From Nectonema munidae (Eukaryota; Nematomorpha; Nectonematoida; Nectonematidae): a stretch of DNA of 64,000 nucleotides. The notes under the pieces are model-generated. The model did not search any database. It was not told the DNA's origin and saw only the letters and a list, made by a program, of their open reading frames with translations. This document shows, piece by piece, positions 11,827-24,520 of the stretch (within the stretch, counting starts at the first letter, position 1; each line of letters opens with the position of its first letter). The translations under genes were made by a program, and so were the position numbers. Location of the stretch: contig JAUIRK010000134.1 of NCBI GenBank assembly GCA_030549495.1, positions 1 to 64,000 on the forward strand. Reading direction: 5' to 3'.

Positions 11827-12910
11827 ATTTATAGCAATTTTACTATTAAAATGGTAAAACTTAATCTTTACCACTTATGGCACACATTTATAGTTGTGGA
11901 ATTAAAACTTTTAATTTTGTGCACACCATTTCACTGTCATTGCTTTGGTTAAAAATTACTTTCTTTAAATGCTTTGACTGAAAGTAAGCTAATTAAAAAA
12001 AAAAGTATGATTAATATAGTAGGAGATGTAGCAGCTGCATTTGAAAGAATTTTTTGCTCTTGAATTTTGTGCTTTTCATCTTTTTTTGTATAGAATCTAG
12101 ACCAATTTTATTAAAAAAATTTTTACTTCCCGATTATCATTCGTAAATTTAATCGATCTGCTACAGGCCGAACTTGAAGGAAGTAGAACTTGGTAGATCC
12201 GGCACTCCTCATAATAATTCTGTTCCTTTTGGTAAATAAAATTTCTTCTTTCACACTTTTTTTTTAAATATAATTATGTCATTTTAATTGATAAAATTTT
12301 TTAATTTGAATATCGCACAATAATTTTCATAATTTTTAAAATTTATCGAAGAAGAATTTTTGCCCAATAAACACATCGCCATTATTATACGACATCACAC
12401 CCGCACTCTCAACTTCCAATCCCATCATAACTGCGGATAAGTGCAGAGATTTTAACTTAACAAGAAGAACTTTGATCAAAACATATACAGGATCATTAAT
12501 AAAAAGAAAATACATATTTTGTATAGAACAAGATTAGTAAAATTAGAGATAAAAATTTCATTGATGAAGTTAGCTTCCAAAGGTTTATATAAAGCGCTTT
12601 AGGAAATAAGCAAACAAGCTAACTTATCATTCATATATGATAGATATATCCTTAGAAGCACTTTATAAAAAAAACGAAGGATATAAAACATCCAATAAAA
12701 TCAATATTTAAGAATAAAGATGCTATGAATTTTGATTCTGAGATAAAAACACTTGATTGGTTAAATTACAAAATTGTGCATAAAATCATTAATTCGGTAA
12801 AAGAAAGTTAAATTTTTTTTGAACTTTTAAACTTTTAAGTTAATTTCATAAGTGCTCAATTAACTTTAATTAATTGATTTTAAAATCGTTAAACGTATTT
12901 AAAGATCTAA

Positions 12911-13058
12911 GGGCGTGAGTAAGGTTGGTTAGATTCTGGGTTTCGATAACTCAAAATCTTGGGTTCGATCCCGCATCAAGCCTACTTTCTTCATAGTTCG
13001 ATACAAGTGGCGCAATTCTGCCTTTTCGATGAAAACACCCCACGGTACCTTTACCTTT
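12911..13058 (+). mobile_element. tRNA-derived SINE, copy 2
   Basis: The head reads GGGCGTGAGTAAGGTTGGTT and continues to a box B, TTGGGTTCGATCCC. The shared body ends in GAAAACACCCCACGGTACC. This is the cleanest of three copies in the window. Confidence 0.8.
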
Positions 13059-14605
13059 AAGATCTATAATTGCGCAAGCTACTAAGTTAGACAGCCTCTG
13101 GTTTTTATCGATAGCATCACTTTGTAATAAAGAAGTTATAGTTTACAAAACAATTTGGACTCAGCAAGAACGTAGTACCATAGCAGCAGACAATATATAC
13201 AATGAACTACGTCGAAGTTCATTATATGTCTCACTATATGATTCAATAGTAATTCTTAAAGCTATTTGACTAAATAGAAGGAAATCCAATTGAAAATCAA
13301 TAACCAATATGTTGACCGAATGGAAGAGGTAAGATAAATTAGAATAATATAAAATATCGATTTATGTAAAATAATGATTTTTTGAATTCGGCTTATGACA
13401 CCTTTGGCGAAAGAGCTTGTCAAACTTTAAGCCTACAATGTGTGTCACAGTCTTAAAGATGGCACTTTTGGTTGAAGAAGCATGAAAACAAGAGTCTAGA
13501 GATTTTCTAGTAAAGACAAAAGAGGAAGGTGATTTTTTTAATTATAAAATAACAAAAGAAGCAAGGAATTGTAGTTAGAGGGTCAGTGAAAGATTAAACT
13601 CAAAATTTAGTAAACACTTGGTTACAAAACAAATCCAATGACGAAAGCTGTTTTTTGGGTGAAAAGGATTAAATTGATTAGCTTATCGAAAATGACACAG
13701 CGATTCGCTCAAGCCCGAGAGCTCATCTTTGCGAACTTTGAGAAACTTCTTTTTTCAAAAAGGAAATAATCATTTAGTAGCAGAAATCAAAAAAAAGGAA
13801 AAAGAAAGGGATATAAAAATGTTTTTAAATTTTCAATTTAAAATAAAAGCCTCAAATTCAAGGTTGTTTGATCAATACATTCAATTTTTCATTTTTAACA
13901 TTGAGTGTTTAAAGTTGAATTCCGTTAATATTCAAGAAAATTGATTGAAAAATATTGCATTTATTCATTAATTTAGCTCTTTCAGTAAAAAAAGATTTTT
14001 TTTCTTCTAAACAATGCAAAATAATCGAATAAAACATTGAAATTATTCAATAGAATGATGAGAGGATTCTAAAAATGTATAATACATGTATATTTGCTGA
14101 ATATATGTGAAATCATAATTTTGAGCGCGCTGAAAAAGCCTAAAAAATTAAAAATTTAAAAATAAAGGAAATAAAATTTAAAAGAGTATTCTGATAGAGT
14201 TTAATACACTGATTCCAAATATGTAATTTGTTTCAAATAAATCGAATAACTTCTTAATTTTTTTCGATGTAAAAGATGAAATTTTTGTCATTTTATCAAG
14301 TTCAAAGGCTAAAAAATTATTTAAAAAAAATCAAACTTAAAATATTTACACATTTTCGTAATCAGTTTAAAATTTTCTTTAAAATGAGATAAGTTTGAAT
14401 TTTTTTTACTCACAAACTAAGCAAGTCTGTTAGATAATTAGTATTAAGAGAACTCAATATTTAATGAGGCAAATGAGGGGGGGGGGGGGGGGCGTCTACC
14501 CCCTCCCGCCCCCTCGAACGTTCCCCACATAACCAAACTATCCCCAAGATGCATACAAAAGGAAGTTAAGAAGAGCTTGCAAAATGAAAGAGCATTGGCA
14601 CATAC

Positions 14606-14869
14606 ATCTCGATACTTTTGAAGAAAGAGACGCAGCGTTTCAATGTAGGAGTCAAAGCCGAGCTCGGACATTGCGAAGATGATGTCTTCGCCATTGATCG
14701 TTTTGCGCTTTTCTTGGGCACACCGTTCACTCGCTTCACTCGTGATGAAGCTGATGTACTCGGAAACGCACTCCTGAACACACTCCTTAGCTTCTTTGGA
14801 AATCTTGCCATTTGGGGGGACGGAACGCCTCATTATCCGACCGATATTTGCTATTGGCAGGAATCTATC
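14606..14869 (-). CDS. NFYB: NF-YB histone-fold exon
   Basis: NF-YB (CBF-A/HAP3) pairs with NF-YC through its histone fold. With NF-YA, the trimer binds CCAAT boxes in promoters in the nucleus. The 88-codon exon is bounded by a TTTTTAG acceptor and a GTATGT donor, both in phase 0. It encodes [15 protein letters not shown], then [20 protein letters not shown], then [16 protein letters not shown] and ends LQKYRD. This is the entire conserved core (alpha-N to alpha-C) with very high similarity to the family. No stops or frameshifts. The + strand frame over the same bases is a shadow. Confidence 0.96.
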
Positions 14870-14923
14870 CTAAAAATTGACTTAAGAAGACACAAAAAGT
14901 AAAAAAAAGACTTCAAAACTTAC

Positions 14924-14947
14924 TTGCTCTTTCAATGGATTACTCAT
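14924..14947 (-). CDS. NFYB: NF-YB first coding exon
   Basis: Eight codons, MSNPLKEQ, run from an ATG at 14947 to a perfect GTAAGT donor. An in-frame TGA lies immediately upstream of the ATG, which fixes this as the start unless another exon splices in between. The following intron is only 54 bp (14870-14923). The join reads [11 protein letters not shown], matching the usual R-E-Q-D that opens the NF-YB fold. The protein therefore lacks the glutamine-rich or acidic N-terminal extension seen in vertebrate NF-YB. Confidence 0.85.
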
Positions 14948-15844
14948 TCAAGGAAAACGAGAAGAAAAACTTGAAGAATCTGTAAAAGAAGTTGAATCAC
15001 AATTTTAGTCACAGATCTTTAAAAAAAAGAAGGAATTTGGGTTTGTGAGAACTCAAAAAAATCCACACCCACTCAAATACTGATTGAAGAAAAAGCTGAA
15101 ACTAAAAGCCCTTTTTAATAAAATACCCAGATCCATTAAAACACCTATTTAGAAGATGCAGGTGTCTTTGGAAGCAAAATGAATGCTTAGCACACAATAA
15201 GTCGGTACCAGGAAAACTTGGTTTTGGAACACTCAGGAATAATAATTCATATTGAGGTGTGAAATTGAGAGAAAAATGGTCATGTCCTCTAAAAGAGCTT
15301 CAGAAAGGCAAACAAAATGTATTATTGCTTACTTAACACATAAGTGTGCAAAAATAGTGATGGCGTTTCATTCGCATAAAATTTGTTTTCAGAAAACTGG
15401 GTCTCTCTGGGTTGAGTGTATATAGCTCGCGAAAGCGATTATATTTGAATTGAATTGAATCTGAATAGCTACACTACTATAACATTCATTTATATTTACC
15501 GATTATAACAAATTAACGAATGAGCTAACAAGCGTATACCCATCCTAAGACTCACTTTTTTAGCCACCATTTCAGTCATAGCACATCCACTTCTTACGCA
15601 GAAGTATAGATATTTCGCTCATACCAGTGAAAAAGGAAATGCTATGGCTAGCAAATGATTGATTGAAACAAAATTCATATTCATGTCCAGCGCTTATAAG
15701 AAAAGTTTTTTTTAGAAAAAATAGTTTGTCTGAAAAGCTGGAAAATGGTATATTATGAGAGGCAAAGGATTGCTGCTGGAAAAGATAGTGGTTATTTGCA
15801 AGGATTTGGGAGTTGGAGTCTATGAAATGTGAGCACAAGTGCTA

Positions 15845-15935
15845 CAGTGTCATTCCAAATGGATAAACTCCCGATGAGCGACTTCAAATGGACAAAGCAG
15901 GTTGGTTAGATAGTCAAAGAGATTTAAAAGTGATA
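15845..15935 (+). repeat. Dispersed repeat, copy 1
   Basis: A block containing AAATGGATAAACTC, then CGACTTCAAATGGA, CAAAGCA and TTGGTTAGATA recurs at 24438-24505 with about 80 percent identity by eye. Type unknown; no coding sense. Confidence 0.6.
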
Positions 15936-16213
15936 GAAATATTTCGAGTTTTTAAGCATGTGACGTAGGAGTCGGTTTTTGCAAGTACTCAGCAACCCTC
16001 CACTATTTACAGGAATTCAATCAATATTAGGGCTGCCAGACTTTGCGAACTTTCGACCCATGTAAATTATAAGAAGGAATGCATAATAATTAATTATTTT
16101 TTTAGTTAAAAAATCAGATTGAGTCAGATTAAAAAGTCAGCAGGAGTCCGGTTCAGAATCTTGTAAAGAAGAGGTGTTGGGACAGAAAAAAAAGTTCACA
16201 TATGACTCCTAAA

Positions 16214-16238
16214 ATTAATTAATTAATTAATTAATTAA
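16214..16238. repeat. (AATT)n microsatellite beside GC-rich segment
   Basis: About six AATT units. They border a GC-richer stretch (16240-16345) containing GGCCCGCCCGGAATGC, unlike the surrounding AT-rich DNA. That stretch may be a repeat end, but I do not recognise it. Confidence 0.7.
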
Positions 16239-16889
16239 GTTGTTTGTGGCGTTCGCACCCATCCTTTCGGATATCGTGGCCCGCCCGGAATGCTGAGTCC
16301 AAGTGTACCTGGACTTTCCATCCCACTAAACGCCTACCGGCCCTTGTTACTGCATAGCTTGTTATATATATATTATTTTACAAGAATTTATGTTACAATA
16401 TATAAATACATCTGAGTGAACGATACAATCCTAACGCGAACGCTCCCAATTTGGGAAACAAACTTATTGTCTAGTGATAGCTTGATTACTAACCACGTAG
16501 AATCGGGTCGCCAGAGCACTACCTAAGCGTAAAAACCTTTGAATTCTTCAGAGGAAGAAAACCAGGGTAAAAAACCTAAAATTGAGGTAAAATTCTAGTT
16601 GTTTGTGTTTTTACTCCCTTTTCAAAATGAGATTCTAATGAGAAAGGACTTTATTGGCTCTAATTTACAAATTTACAAACTATATCTGACATCTGAATAC
16701 AATAAAAATGAAATGGGGGTGAAATTTCTATAGGCATTGTGAGACCGATTACAACTTTTACAGATTCCAGTCAGAGTAGAACGCATTACACTTGGATCCT
16801 GCAACTCCCTGATAAAAAATCTTTTTTTTTCATCAATAGCAATTAATTGTGACTTTTTCAAGCGTATATTTTGTCCAAAGAGTAACTAT

Positions 16890-17180
16890 TAGAGAATTTT
16901 TTGAATTTGAAATATCCTATCGCTGGCATGATGAAGCTGCTGATTCCTTGAACTGTGGTAAATTTGATGAATTATTATTGAAGATCATGTGATATAGCTG
17001 TAAATCCTACTTTCAGAGAAGTTCGTGATGAGTTTAAGAAAAGGTACAAATCTCCAAATGATTTGTCTTCACGATCATGGGAAGAAACTGTTCTAGTTCA
17101 AAGCGTTATTCAGGTGATTTGAGAGGAAATAGAAGAAGCGAGAATGTACTCAATCCTAATAGATGAGCGTAAAATTTCAG
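16890..17180 (+). pseudogene. hAT transposase relic (ZMYM1-like)
   Basis: Translated in shifting frames, the segment gives YRWHDEAADSLNCGKFDELL, then FREVRDEFKKRY, then EIEEARMYSILIDE. The F-R-G-H-D-E-like start and the K-E-I-x-x-A-x-x-x-S-I-x-x-D-E catalytic region are features of the ZMYM1/DUF4371 group of hAT-derived transposases. Internal stops and frame changes show it is dead. Confidence 0.6.
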
Positions 17181-17309
17181 CGGGTATGAAGAATTATCAG
17201 TATTAATCGCAGCAGTTATGGTCGGATTAGAAGTTCAGAGTGCAATCGGGTAATAAAATAGTGGTGGTGTGTTCATTGGACAAAAAATATTTACTATTAA
17301 ATTTTAAAA

Positions 17310-17420
17310 TTATAAAAAAAAGTTCGCCCTGCCCCCGCCCAAAAAATGTGAGGATGTGCGTCCCTGATTGATATGTTTGCAAAATAATGGGACCCAGATT
17401 TGGGGGAGACAAAAAATAAT
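17310..17420. repeat. GC-rich block, possible hAT MITE end
   Basis: On the - strand the block reads CAGGGACGCACATCC, then TTTTTTGGGCGGGGGCAGGG. Short GC-rich ends of the form CAGGG(A/G)CG occur at non-autonomous hAT elements. No partner end or target duplication was found. Confidence 0.25.
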
Positions 17421-18194
17421 ATCTTTATGATTAAAATTTTTTTAGTGAATAACTCTATTTCTATATACCCTGTTTCCGAAAGCTCTATTATTGTGAGTAA
17501 AAGAGGGTAGCATTTGTTTGAAAAAAGGGCATATCTTTTTGAAAACAACTAGTTATACACGGTTTATGTGAACTTTTTGGTATGGAAAAACGAATTTATC
17601 GCACTTTAGCGTAAAAATGTAGGTATTATATAGGAATATGGATCGCTCATACATATATGACGTCCCCTACAGGAAGGGGTTTATGTATGATCACATAATG
17701 TAAATTAATTCTGTAAAAACTTATAGCATAGTAGCTTGGAAAAACTAATTTAAAAATTTTGTAACTTATAAATTGGTAGGCACTCAAGTCGACATTGAAG
17801 CATATATTTATGAATTTTAAAAAATGATAGATATTCTTGGTATTGTGTAATAGATAAAGATTTGTGTAAAAATCACACAATCTACAAAAATCTCTCAAAA
17901 ACAAATATTCTAAATTTTCATGCAATTTAACATGATATAATAATGAGCGTCGTGTACTTTCAATACAAAGTCTGGTTCAAAAATATACGCATTTTGCTAC
18001 TTTCCAGGTTAGAATTAAATGACCCCTAATTTTATTAAAAGATTATTATCATTGGCTAGTTTAGTATATATTGTTTTGCTTTTAAACATTGTTCTATATA
18101 CTCTTCTGAATTCAATAATATACAACATCAAGAAAGTTTTTTAAAATATTTTCAAGATTTATACAAAAAAATTTTTGGGTCAAAATAAATCCTC

Positions 18195-20125
18195 TCCTCC
18201 GGAGACGCCCAGTCAATCCCATCTAGAAGCCGATAGAAGCATCAGAAGACAAACCTCGACAATCCAGAAGCTCGTAAAACACGTCAAGACACTCCTTTAG
18301 TCCAGACATTGGCATTAAAATGGTCACAACTTGGAATACTTGCTACACAAGAAAGCATTTAATCCTAAAGAATGGAGAGATATCTTCACAGATATCTTAT
18401 CTCCAAAAGACCAAGCCGAAGATAACGAAGATAACATATCGGAAATCGATATGCTGGAATCGCCAGTAAACCTAGAGTTTCTAAATGGCAACATGGAGAA
18501 ATCAGAACTTAAAGAGATTCCTGATGACGCCACCTTTGAATGTCAAGCCACTATATGGAAGACACCTACAAGGATGAAACACAGGGCAACCAGAAGAATC
18601 CTAAGATACGGATACGCTCCAAAGGTAATAGCTCCAAATCCCTTCTTCTCCTTTTCATCATTCAGAGGATTACCTATCTCACAAGAGAAATTCATAACGA
18701 ATAAGGTTATCCCAGCTCTGTTAGGAGCAAAAGTGATTGAAGAATGCCATAAGGCGAAAATCCTCTCACCTGTTTTCGTAATTCCTAAAGAAAACGGTAA
18801 ATTTCGTTTTATAGCAAATTTTAGCTTTACAAAGAGTTGTTTGAATAAACCAAGCTTCGCTTTATCAGCACCTAAACTCCTACGCAGCATTCCAGTAGAA
18901 TACGCATGGGCCTGCAAAGTGGATTTACAAGACGCCTTTTATGGAATAAAGATTCAAGAGGCGTACAAACCAATGCTTTGCTTTCAAACTGGGATATAGT
19001 GTTACTCAGTTCAACAGGTTCCCATGGGGACCTTTTCACCTGGAATTTTAGCAAACTAGACGGTATGCAAATTACGAATTTTCCTAGTTATTACACTAGC
19101 ATCATATCCAAGATTCTGGTGTACCTAGGATGACATCCTATTGCTCAACCACACAAAAGAGGAAAGTAAACGTACCATCAAAGCTTTCTGCTATTCCTGG
19201 GGAAAATGACATAAAGTCAATGCAAGAAAAAGCGTAACAATTCGTACACAAAACATAAAGTATCTAGGTATACAAGTAAACCTGTGAAAGATCCCAGAAT
19301 CTTACCAAAGACAAAGGTAAACCTAAACAAAGCCATCATAACACTCCCAGGATTGCAATGGGAGATGGACCCCCAAAGTTATGTATGAGAAGCTACTGGG
19401 TTTTATTACATACTATCTCGCCACATCCCAACACTTGCAGAAGATTTTCACCGCTCTTCAACCCTATAAGGAAGAAGTGCTCCCAAGACTATGGACAAAA
19501 GTGGAGATAGTCGACAAGAAGATCCAATGGAGAAAGAGAACACCACCTAAAGGTATTCGTCGACCAACCTGAAACAATAGCCTTGTCTCAAAAGAAGAAC
19601 ACTATATCGCAAAGTACCAAAAATTCCCAATAGAATGACAGAGTTACTACTCTGACCATCGCAGGTATATACTTTGGCCAAAAAGCCAAATATTTTTCAG
19701 ACTCAATAGTGGCTCTGGTTGCTTCAAAATGGCTCTCCTGAAGCAGATCTAAATGGGATAGTATCAAGATTCATCGACATCGACGAGAGCAAGTTTTACC
19801 ACTTACAAAAAACTGCGCTACTCAATACCAAGGATAAGCCAGCAGATATCTTCTCTAGAAGCTACACGCAAAACTGGATCAACCAATACCCGGAGACCTC
19901 TATAAATAGGACTGTAAACCAACACACCATTTTCTCTTTTTCCTGAAGTAAAAGTTTCCACGCCTGACAGTAATCCTACAAGACTTACCTCTGACTCTCA
20001 GGACCCACCCGTGATCCCACCCTCAGCAACGCTAAAGTCACATCTTTATATTTTTTGTGCAACATTAAATTTTTTTTTGTGTGTTTTTCTATAAATCTTT
20101 AATAAAGCTTGCAAAAGGGAGCCTG
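18195..20125 (+). pseudogene. Retroelement reverse transcriptase and RNase H, broken
   Basis: An open frame (18331-18999) contains LSPVFVIPKENGKFRF (fingers) and KVDLQDAFYGIKI (motif A). In other frames follow TQFNRFPWG (motif B), VYL then DDILLL near 19120 (motif C, split by one extra base) and KYLGIQVN. Near 19695, KYFSDSIVAL looks like an RNase H active-site region. DKPADIFSRS near 19837 closes RNase H. A TTTAATAAAGC signal lies at about 20098. Order RT to RNase H is that of LTR (BEL or Ty3) or DIRS retroelements. No integrase, recombinase or LTR was found, so the superfamily is open. Composition is less AT-rich than the flanks. Confidence 0.75.
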
Positions 20126-20179
20126 TTAGCCACTGGGCTAACATCCCAAAAAAAATTGTATCAAAAAATTGTAGCAAAA

Positions 20180-21000
20180 AATTGTATCAGCATCGTCAAT
20201 TTAGTTTAAAAAATATTTTACTTAAAATGTGAATAAATGTTTTTAGAGAAAATTTTCAAGCGAAACGAACATATTTGATTGACATTTTCGCATTCTACTT
20301 ACGAAAACTGAGTCCAAAAATGAAATCAGCATGGAGATCTAGTATAAAAATATATTTTAATGAGAATATAAATAATGTTTTAGGAAATAATTTTTGCCGT
20401 CAACCACAAATATGATTGACATTTTCACACTCAAAATGCAAAAATGAGTGGAGGAATAAAATCTGCATGTTCCATTTATTTTTAAAAAAGATATTTTATT
20501 TAAAATTTGGATAAATGTTCTTCGAGACACTTTCTCAGACGTGAACTGCAAATAGTTTTAGACATTTTCAAATCATAGTTGCTAAAACTGAGCTGAGAAA
20601 TGAAATTGTCGTGGTAGATTTGATATAAAAAATATATTTAGTTTAAAATTTAATTAACATTCATGGAGTTTCAGATGAAAACCACAATTTTGATTCACAC
20701 TCTGAGACATTTTGAAAACGAAATTTCACAAAATGACTCTGGATTTTGAATTGGCATGATTGGTTTAGTATAAAAATATATATTTTATTTAGATTAATAT
20801 TCTTGGACACAAATTTCAGGCGAAAAACGGAAATTTGATCAACCCTTTCATAAATTTTCACACCCTAATTGTGAAACTAAGTTGAGAAATGAAATCAGCA
20901 TGGTGGATTTGGTATAAAAAATTAATTTTATTTAAAATTTGAATGAATGTTTTAGTAAGCAATTTCATCATCAATCAAATTTTCGATTGACATTTCCTAC
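20180..21000 (+). repeat. Satellite-like tandem array (about 136-145 bp unit), about 5-6 copies
   Basis: The marker (A)AAACTGAG...AAATGAAAT recurs at about 20304, 20441, 20584, 20731 and 20873, with spacings of about 136, 144, 145 and 144 bp. Each unit then has a TGGTATAAAAA-type segment and an ATTGACATTTTC-type segment. Units diverge by perhaps 20-30 percent. The family also forms the array at 6.6-7.1 kb in reverse orientation. Confidence 0.8.
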
Positions 21001-21445
21001 AAAGTTGCCGTGTTTATTGGAAAAATATGGATATATAAGTGTTATGTGCTCCAATATATATATATATGATTATAAACTTTCTAGAGTGAATCTAATATAA
21101 ACACTAGGGTTTAAGTTATAGACATTATAATACAAAAATTTTGTTAAAAAAATGTACATCCGATTTTGATTTACAGTTTTTGACATGAGAGGGTCATTCA
21201 ACTACTATGAAAATGGTATCAAAAGATGAAGCTAACGACTTTAGGAAGTCATAAACTTTGAAGGCATATAATTCAGCCAATTATGTACAATAGAAATTTT
21301 AGTTGAAGGGGGGCTAAAATGCCCCCCCCCCCCCAATTACTTTTAGAGTTTGCAAATCCTTAATTGTATCTTTTGCTTCCTATTGTACTTCTTTAAATTA
21401 TATATATTATAACTTTATAATTTGTATATTTTATATGTTTGTAAG

Positions 21446-21978
21446 CAGGGCCGTATCAAGGGATCGTGGCGCCCCAGGGCAAAGGTCCTGAATGGAGCCC
21501 CTCACCCCATTGCTCTTTCTTTTCTCACTCATCCCCACCCCATTCTGGCTTAAGAAGTGATTTGGAAAAAAAATGCTCACATTTTTATTAAGCCACAATA
21601 TTCAGATATATACTGACTGAGTCGAAGACAGTCTCCATTAGATGTTCATTTTTGGTGTTTTAGCAGCAGCAAAATTACCCATGACTTCGTCAAAATCAAC
21701 ACAATCGAGAACTTCTTTCTCAATGCTCATAAGAGCCGGACTTTGGAGGCGGGCGTGCCCCATAGTGCTCCTTAGGTAGGACTTAATAAGTTTTTGCTTG
21801 CTGAATGACCTTTCACAGGATGCAATAGTAGTTCCAATTGTCAGAATGATCCTCAGAGCCACTTGTAGATTCGGACAGAGTCCTGAGTGCGAGGACAGAA
21901 AATCAAGTAACTCCATAGCGTTTGCCGGTTTTTCCTTCCGAAGTTTCAAAAACTGCCCTCCCCCTTGATACGGCCCTG
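21446..21978 (-). mobile_element. Short hAT element with perfect 17-bp terminal repeats
   Basis: CAGGGCCGTATCAAGGG at 21446-21462 is exactly repeated in inverted orientation at 21962-21978. The flanks TTTGTAAG and TTTGTAAT form an 8-bp target duplication with one change. Inside, the - strand frame 21638-21949 encodes the hAT C-terminal dimerisation region, with LCPNLQVALRIILTIGTTIA, then CERSFSKQKLIKSYLRSTMG and LMSIEKEV. The element is 533 bp, so it is an internal deletion derivative that kept only the last part of the transposase. Perfect ends suggest recent movement. Confidence 0.93.
21638..21949 (-). pseudogene. hAT transposase C-terminal dimerisation fragment
   Basis: The 103-codon open frame has the S-C-E-R-S-F-S-K-x-K-L-I-K-S-Y-L-R-S-T-M core found at the C-terminus of hAT transposases, close to the ZMYM1/ZBED group. 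The catalytic D, D and E region and BED finger are absent, so it cannot transpose itself. The frame has no stop, because the element is young or because the fragment is used. The sequence cannot tell which. Confidence 0.85.
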
Positions 21979-22909
21979 TTTGTAATTTAAATAGTACTTA
22001 AGATATGTATTATTTCCTTTTTCAATTGAGTTTTTATTAAAACAAATAAATAGTTTGCTATAACTAATATAAAGACTCCTTAACCAAAAAAGGAATAAAA
22101 ATGGACCTTCGTTTGTTATCAAAGCATAGAATTGAGCACAATAATACTACGTCAATTTTCGTTTTAAATAAAATCGAAAACAACTCATCAAAAAGGTGCG
22201 TATTTAGTGAATAAAAAATCGTATTCTCCTGTTGTCGAAAAATCGGATAATAAAATTAGCTATTCTTTATTTTTAAAATCAAAAAACAAATAAAAAATCT
22301 TTAGCAAAAGTAAAAGAAACTACTGGAATACTACTCAAAGACACTAAAATAAGTAATGTAAAAGTGGAAATACTCTTATAATAGGACTTTCCTTCTTCTA
22401 TCAATATGGATAATGTAATTCAGGGGCGAATCAAGAAATTGGCATTAGGGGGGGGGAAGGATTTTACTAAACTAGAATTCAAATTTGAAGCATATAAATT
22501 TAAGCTTTATCAAAATTTTAAGCTATTTTTTTGGGTATTCGTTTAATAAAAAGCCAAAATTGACCTTTTATCATAAAACTTAGAGTATCATAATAATATA
22601 TCTAAAAATTATACATTTATTATAAGAAAGTAAATCGATTAAGAACTAAGAGGATTAAGAAGCCTCATCCGTCTAGGACACTTTTTGGCATACATATAAA
22701 TAATGGTGTCAATATCCCATCTAATGTCTTTGTGAACAAAAAGAAGAATGAGAGCATTAAAACGATCCTCATATTTAAACATTTTAATATAAAATTTTTG
22801 GATATTGAAAATCCAATTTCTACATTTTTTAATTTTTTTATGGGGTGTTTTATCATCGAGAAGGCACAGTAAAAAGTCATTTTCAAAAGTAAGTCTTTCA
22901 TTATCTACT

Positions 22910-23450
22910 TTTAACATACTTTCTTTAAACATTCAGGCCATTAAATCAAAGTTCAACTACTTTTCTATTTCTCTTGAAAAAGTTTCGTTATTCACTAGCA
23001 ACTTTTTTCATATCATAGCTCTTCAAGAAACTTAAATTCACAAAGATTTTAACCTTAATTTTTTTAAATTTAGTGGATATAACTTGATTTCCCTTTCATC
23101 CATTTGTTCTAGAATTTAGACAGAGAGGTTTGGGTATCTAACATATGTGTAGCTACATTTTTTATACAAAAGACTATTTGATACGGTTTGATGATGATTT
23201 TCAAAATTTTTTCACCTTCAATAATAATATAGCTATGGGTGACTTTAGCTTCTTGTGAGCATATTCAAACTTTTACCAACACACTAATTTCTTAATCTTA
23301 TTCACCTTCAATTAAAAAAGCTAGAAGACCAATCTCAAATACATTGATAGATATTATATATCTTTCTCAAGTAAGTTAGGATATATCGCATCTGTCTCAT
23401 TACGAGTATTTCAGATCATATCATAATCCAATATATTTTCTTTAAAGAAG
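22910..23450 (+). pseudogene. LINE endonuclease fragment (jockey/CR1-like)
   Basis: Frames give NILSLNIQAIKSKFNYFSIS, then FHIIALQET, then a FSGYNLISLSS segment and, near 23400, SISDH-like sequence. This is the same domain order as in the LINE at 2.2-3.3 kb. Stops and frameshifts are frequent. The part before 22905 is unrelated. Confidence 0.6.
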
Positions 23451-24432
23451 GAAAAAAAACTTAAATGTGAATCATTGACTGATTTGCTAAATGCCAACTC
23501 AATTACAAAATCTGTGTTCACTGTGAGTGTCAAAAAACAGATATATTGAAAAATGTTCATATGTTTTAAAAGAAGAAATAAATATAAATATAAAAAAGTA
23601 AATGAATAACCAAAGTTATAATGGAAATGATAAAAGAAAAAGATATACTTTATGAAAAAATGATTGTATCTAAAAATACAAATCAATACTCATCAGCAAA
23701 AAGTGTCTTTTGGTAATTATAGTAAAATAGTGCAACAAAATATTTGGATTATGGCAAAAAAACTGTACTACTACACTGCAATTTTATTATTGCTAATAAA
23801 TATGACAATAAAAAATTATGGCAAGAAATCAATTCTATTTTTTTCTGGGGAAAAAATATTTTGTAGTGTTACTTACGTGCTATAAAAAATTTTGCCCCAC
23901 AAACCCATATCCCAATGAAAATTTTTTTATTTCTTTTTTTACGATAACTTATCGTCTTTCTTTTTCAAGCTTAATTTTGAGCCGGTTTTGTAGTTTAAAA
24001 ATCAGATATTCAGATCACAGGTTTTTAAGAATATCTTACAAATTATGAAACATATTGAAGAGGTAATTGGAGTTGAGTTAATCTACACTAATAATAATTC
24101 ATTAACATTTATCAAAAGAAAAATTATTGCGTGAATAGTATTTATTAATGCTTGTAAACCAAATCAACTTTTTATAGGCAAGCAGGAACTATATACCGTA
24201 TTCTACGTGTATAAGGAATCCCATGATTTGGGCTTAAGGGTTGTAGGAATACACTCAAGAACAATAAAAGTATCTGTTCCAACTACAAGTTTTATCAAAA
24301 AAAAATGTAAGCGTATAAACTATATTAGATTTAATTGATAGTATAATTACTATATTACCTAAGTGTTATATTTTAATAACATTTAAAATTAAAATATTAT
24401 GCTCATCTTTTCCGATGAAAACTGACAGTGCC

Positions 24433-24520
24433 CCGTGTCATCCCAAATGGATAAACTCACCCTCCACGACTTCAAAATGGAGAAAGCAATTTGGCTAGAT
24501 AATTACTTAGTTGATTAATT
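24433..24520 (+). repeat. Dispersed repeat, copy 2
   Basis: Matches 15845-15935: CCAAATGGATAAACTC, CGACTTCAAAATGGA, AAAGCAATTTGGCTAGATA. Identity is about 80 percent by eye. Confidence 0.6.

Noticed and set aside
14618..14902. Open frame on the + strand over NF-YB
   Set aside because: It is the antisense shadow of the strongly conserved histone-fold exon.
15572..15838. 88-codon - strand frame
   Set aside because: No recognisable domain, and composition and phase signals do not support an exon.
16673..16861. 62-codon - strand frame with a Cys pair
   Set aside because: No zinc-finger spacing or splice signals to support it. It lies in transposon-derived sequence.
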